Assembly (NCBI RefSeq): GCF_021403115.1 | Contig: NZ_JAJSSH010000009.1 | Coordinates: 124,001 to 188,000, forward strand | Direction of reading: 5' to 3' | DNA length: 64,000 nucleotides | Origin: Sphingobium sufflavum | GTDB taxonomy: Bacteria > Pseudomonadota > Alphaproteobacteria > Sphingomonadales > Sphingomonadaceae | Shown here: in pieces, positions 62,448 to 64,000 of the stretch | Layout of the letters: the number at the start of each line of letters is the position of its first letter | Position numbering within the stretch: the first letter of the stretch is position 1 | Position numbers and translations under genes: made by a program | Notes under the pieces: model-generated | What the model saw: only the letters and a program-made list of their open reading frames with translations | Told to the model about the DNA's origin: nothing | The model's database searches: none

Positions 62448-64000
62448 ATGATCCTCCGTCTCGGCGCCCGCACCCTTGCCTTGCTCTCCCTCGCCCTCGT
62501 CGGTGCGGCCCAGCCCGCCCATGCCGACAGCCAGGACATCGCCGCCGCCTCGCGCAGCGTGGTGCGCGTCGCGCTGGTCGCGACCAAGGGTGACGGCGCC
62601 TATTTCGTCGGCCATGGCAGCGGCATCGTCGTCGCACCCAACAAGGTGCTGACCAACGCCCATGTCGTCGAACTGGTCCGCGACGAACCGAACATCGTGA
62701 TCGGCGTCGTGCCCGCCGAGGGCAAGCGCAGCTATGGCGCGCGGATCATCGCTTTCTCGCCGGGCAACGACCTCGCCCTGCTGGAGATCAGCGGCGGCAC
62801 CCTGCCCCCCGCCACCCTCTTCGCCAACGCCACGCAGGATGGACAGGGCGTGGTCGCCATCGGCTATCCCGGCAATGTCGACCGGGCGCAGGGCATGGTC
62901 CTGTCCGACATCATCCAGCCGATGACGCCCGTTAAGACGCAGGGCGCCATCTCCACCGGCCGTTCGTCGAAGCAATATGACACGGTATTGCACACCGCCC
63001 CCATGGCGGCGGGCAACAGCGGCGGCCCGCTGGTCGACCTGTGCGGGCGGGTGCTGGGCGTCAACAGCTTCGGCTCCGTGTCGGACGGCAATGACGCCGA
63101 ATATGGCTTTGCCGTGTCGAACCGCGAAGTCTCCTCCTTCCTGCGGCAAGCGGGCGTCCAGCCACTGCGCACCATCATCCCCTGCCGCTCGCTCGCGGAA
63201 ACCGACGCGGCAGAGAAGAACGCCACCGAAAAGGCGCGGCTGGAAGCGGACGCCCGCGCCGCCGCCGATGCCGACAGCAGCCGCGAACGGGCGATGCGCG
63301 CGCGCCAGGACGCCGAACAGTCGATCATCGTCAGCCGCGAGAATTTCATCGCGGTCGCCGCCGTCCTGCTCGCCCTAGCGCTGGTCTGCGCCGGCGGCGC
63401 GGGCATCGCAAAGGTGCAGGGCCGGCCGAAGCAGCTCCGCAATTTCGCCATCGGCGCGGCGGTGCTGCTGATCGGCGCGCTCACCGCCTTCTTCCTGCGC
63501 CCCAGCTTCAGCGAGGTGGACGACCGCGCCGCCGCCATCGTCAAGGAACTGACGGAGAAGGACCGGAACAATGACGGCGGGGCCACCGTCGTCAGCGGGG
63601 ACGCGCTGGGTACGGAGAATATCTGCCGCATCGACCTCGACCGCAGCCGCGTGACGGTGTCGGACACGGCGGACGTGACGCTGGGCTGGACACGGGCGGG
63701 CTGCATCAACGGCAAGACGCAGCTTGTGCAGAATGGCGCGACATGGGGCCGCGTGCTGGTGCCTAATGACGAACCCTCCGCCGCCATCCGCACCATCGAC
63801 CCCGCAACCGGCACCTATCGGTCGGAAAATTACGCGCTGGACGCCGCCACGGCGGAGGCCGCGCGCAAGGCCCGCGCCTCGGTCGATTTCGCGGGCTGCA
63901 CCACCGAACCGGCGAAGCTGGAAACGCTGACCCGGCTGGAGGCGGAAATCCGCGCCCTGCTGCCCCCCGAACCCAATGAACGGCTGGTCTATCGCTGCAC
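62448..64000 (+). CDS. Trypsin-like serine protease with membrane segments (partial)
   Basis: At least 517 residues; the frame is open at the window edge. The start is ATG 62448 or 62436. A signal peptide (LALLSLALVGAAQPAHA) is followed by a protease domain with His72 (LTNAHVV), Asp108 (GNDLALL) and Ser191 (AAGNSGGPL), a DegP-like S1C pattern. After an Ala/Glu/Arg-rich helix come two membrane helices (FIAVAAVLLALALVCAGGA and FAIGAAVLLIGALTAFFL) and a further soluble domain. No PDZ domain is seen so far. It is a periplasmic quality-control type protease by family. Confidence 0.88.
   Translation, partial: MILRLGARTLALLSLALVGAAQPAHADSQDIAAASRSVVRVALVATKGDGAYFVGHGSGIVVAPNKVLTNAHVVELVRDEPNIVIGVVPAEGKRSYGARIIAFSPGNDLALLEISGGTLPPATLFANATQDGQGVVAIGYPGNVDRAQGMVLSDIIQPMTPVKTQGAISTGRSSKQYDTVLHTAPMAAGNSGGPLVDLCGRVLGVNSFGSVSDGNDAEYGFAVSNREVSSFLRQAGVQPLRTIIPCRSLAETDAAEKNATEKARLEADARAAADADSSRERAMRARQDAEQSIIVSRENFIAVAAVLLALALVCAGGAGIAKVQGRPKQLRNFAIGAAVLLIGALTAFFLRPSFSEVDDRAAAIVKELTEKDRNNDGGATVVSGDALGTENICRIDLDRSRVTVSDTADVTLGWTRAGCINGKTQLVQNGATWGRVLVPNDEPSAAIRTIDPATGTYRSENYALDAATAEAARKARASVDFAGCTTEPAKLETLTRLEAEIRALLPPEPNERLVYRC

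Overview
The window is high-GC DNA (by eye about two thirds G+C) from an alphaproteobacterial chromosome, most likely a sphingomonad (Sphingobium/Sphingomonas-type). The reasons are the Suv3-like helicase - S4 protein - 7Fe ferredoxin - CarD block, a full-length RF2 gene without frameshift, an RNase E with an insert-bearing S1 region, exosortase-A-type polysaccharide genes, and interspersed repeats of the kind seen in sphingomonads. I see no rRNA, CRISPR array, transposase or prophage. One tRNA (Gln, CTG) is present, and next to it is a good candidate small RNA.

Layout. 1-7.6 kb: M23 endopeptidase, Suv3-like RNA helicase with a disordered tail, S4 protein, FdxA (with promoter and terminator), CarD and a secreted GIN-domain protein. 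7.9-15.4 kb: small secreted or envelope proteins (lipoprotein, nuclease-like protein, peroxiredoxin, two CHAP proteins, beta-barrel protein) around recF. 15.5-25.3 kb: typA, DODA-type dioxygenase, ppx-rlmE, tRNA-Gln, sRNA candidate, telA-xpaC, sthA. 25.4-39.2 kb: DsbA-like and M48 envelope proteins, RNase E, a wall-synthesis stretch (amidase, PBP1A), prfB and an unusual lipoprotein methyltransferase. 39.2-41.2 kb: an HTTM membrane-protein pair and a decayed VOC gene. 41.5-50.9 kb: two BioF2/FemAB-like acyltransferases, a JmjC-like cupin, an MFS exporter, a DUF4349 lipoprotein and a giant transglutaminase-DUF2126 fusion. 51-52.4 kb: S24 repressor divergent from two small genes across a palindromic operator. 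52.4-56.4 kb: exosortase-A-associated glycosyltransferase and O-ligase, with a 55-residue coupled membrane peptide. 56.5-64 kb: transaldolase, priA, SDR, an Ada protein truncated in its methyltransferase domain, HAD hydrolase, and a trypsin-like protease that runs off the window.

Most of the window is housekeeping and envelope maintenance. The less ordinary parts are the 39-51 kb accessory stretch, the sRNA locus, the S24 switch, the truncated Ada and the small exosortase-linked ORF. Starts were moved inward from the longest open frames wherever a ribosome site, signal peptide or ATGA overlap favoured it. Many very long open frames lie antisense to real genes; these are a GC artefact and were left out.
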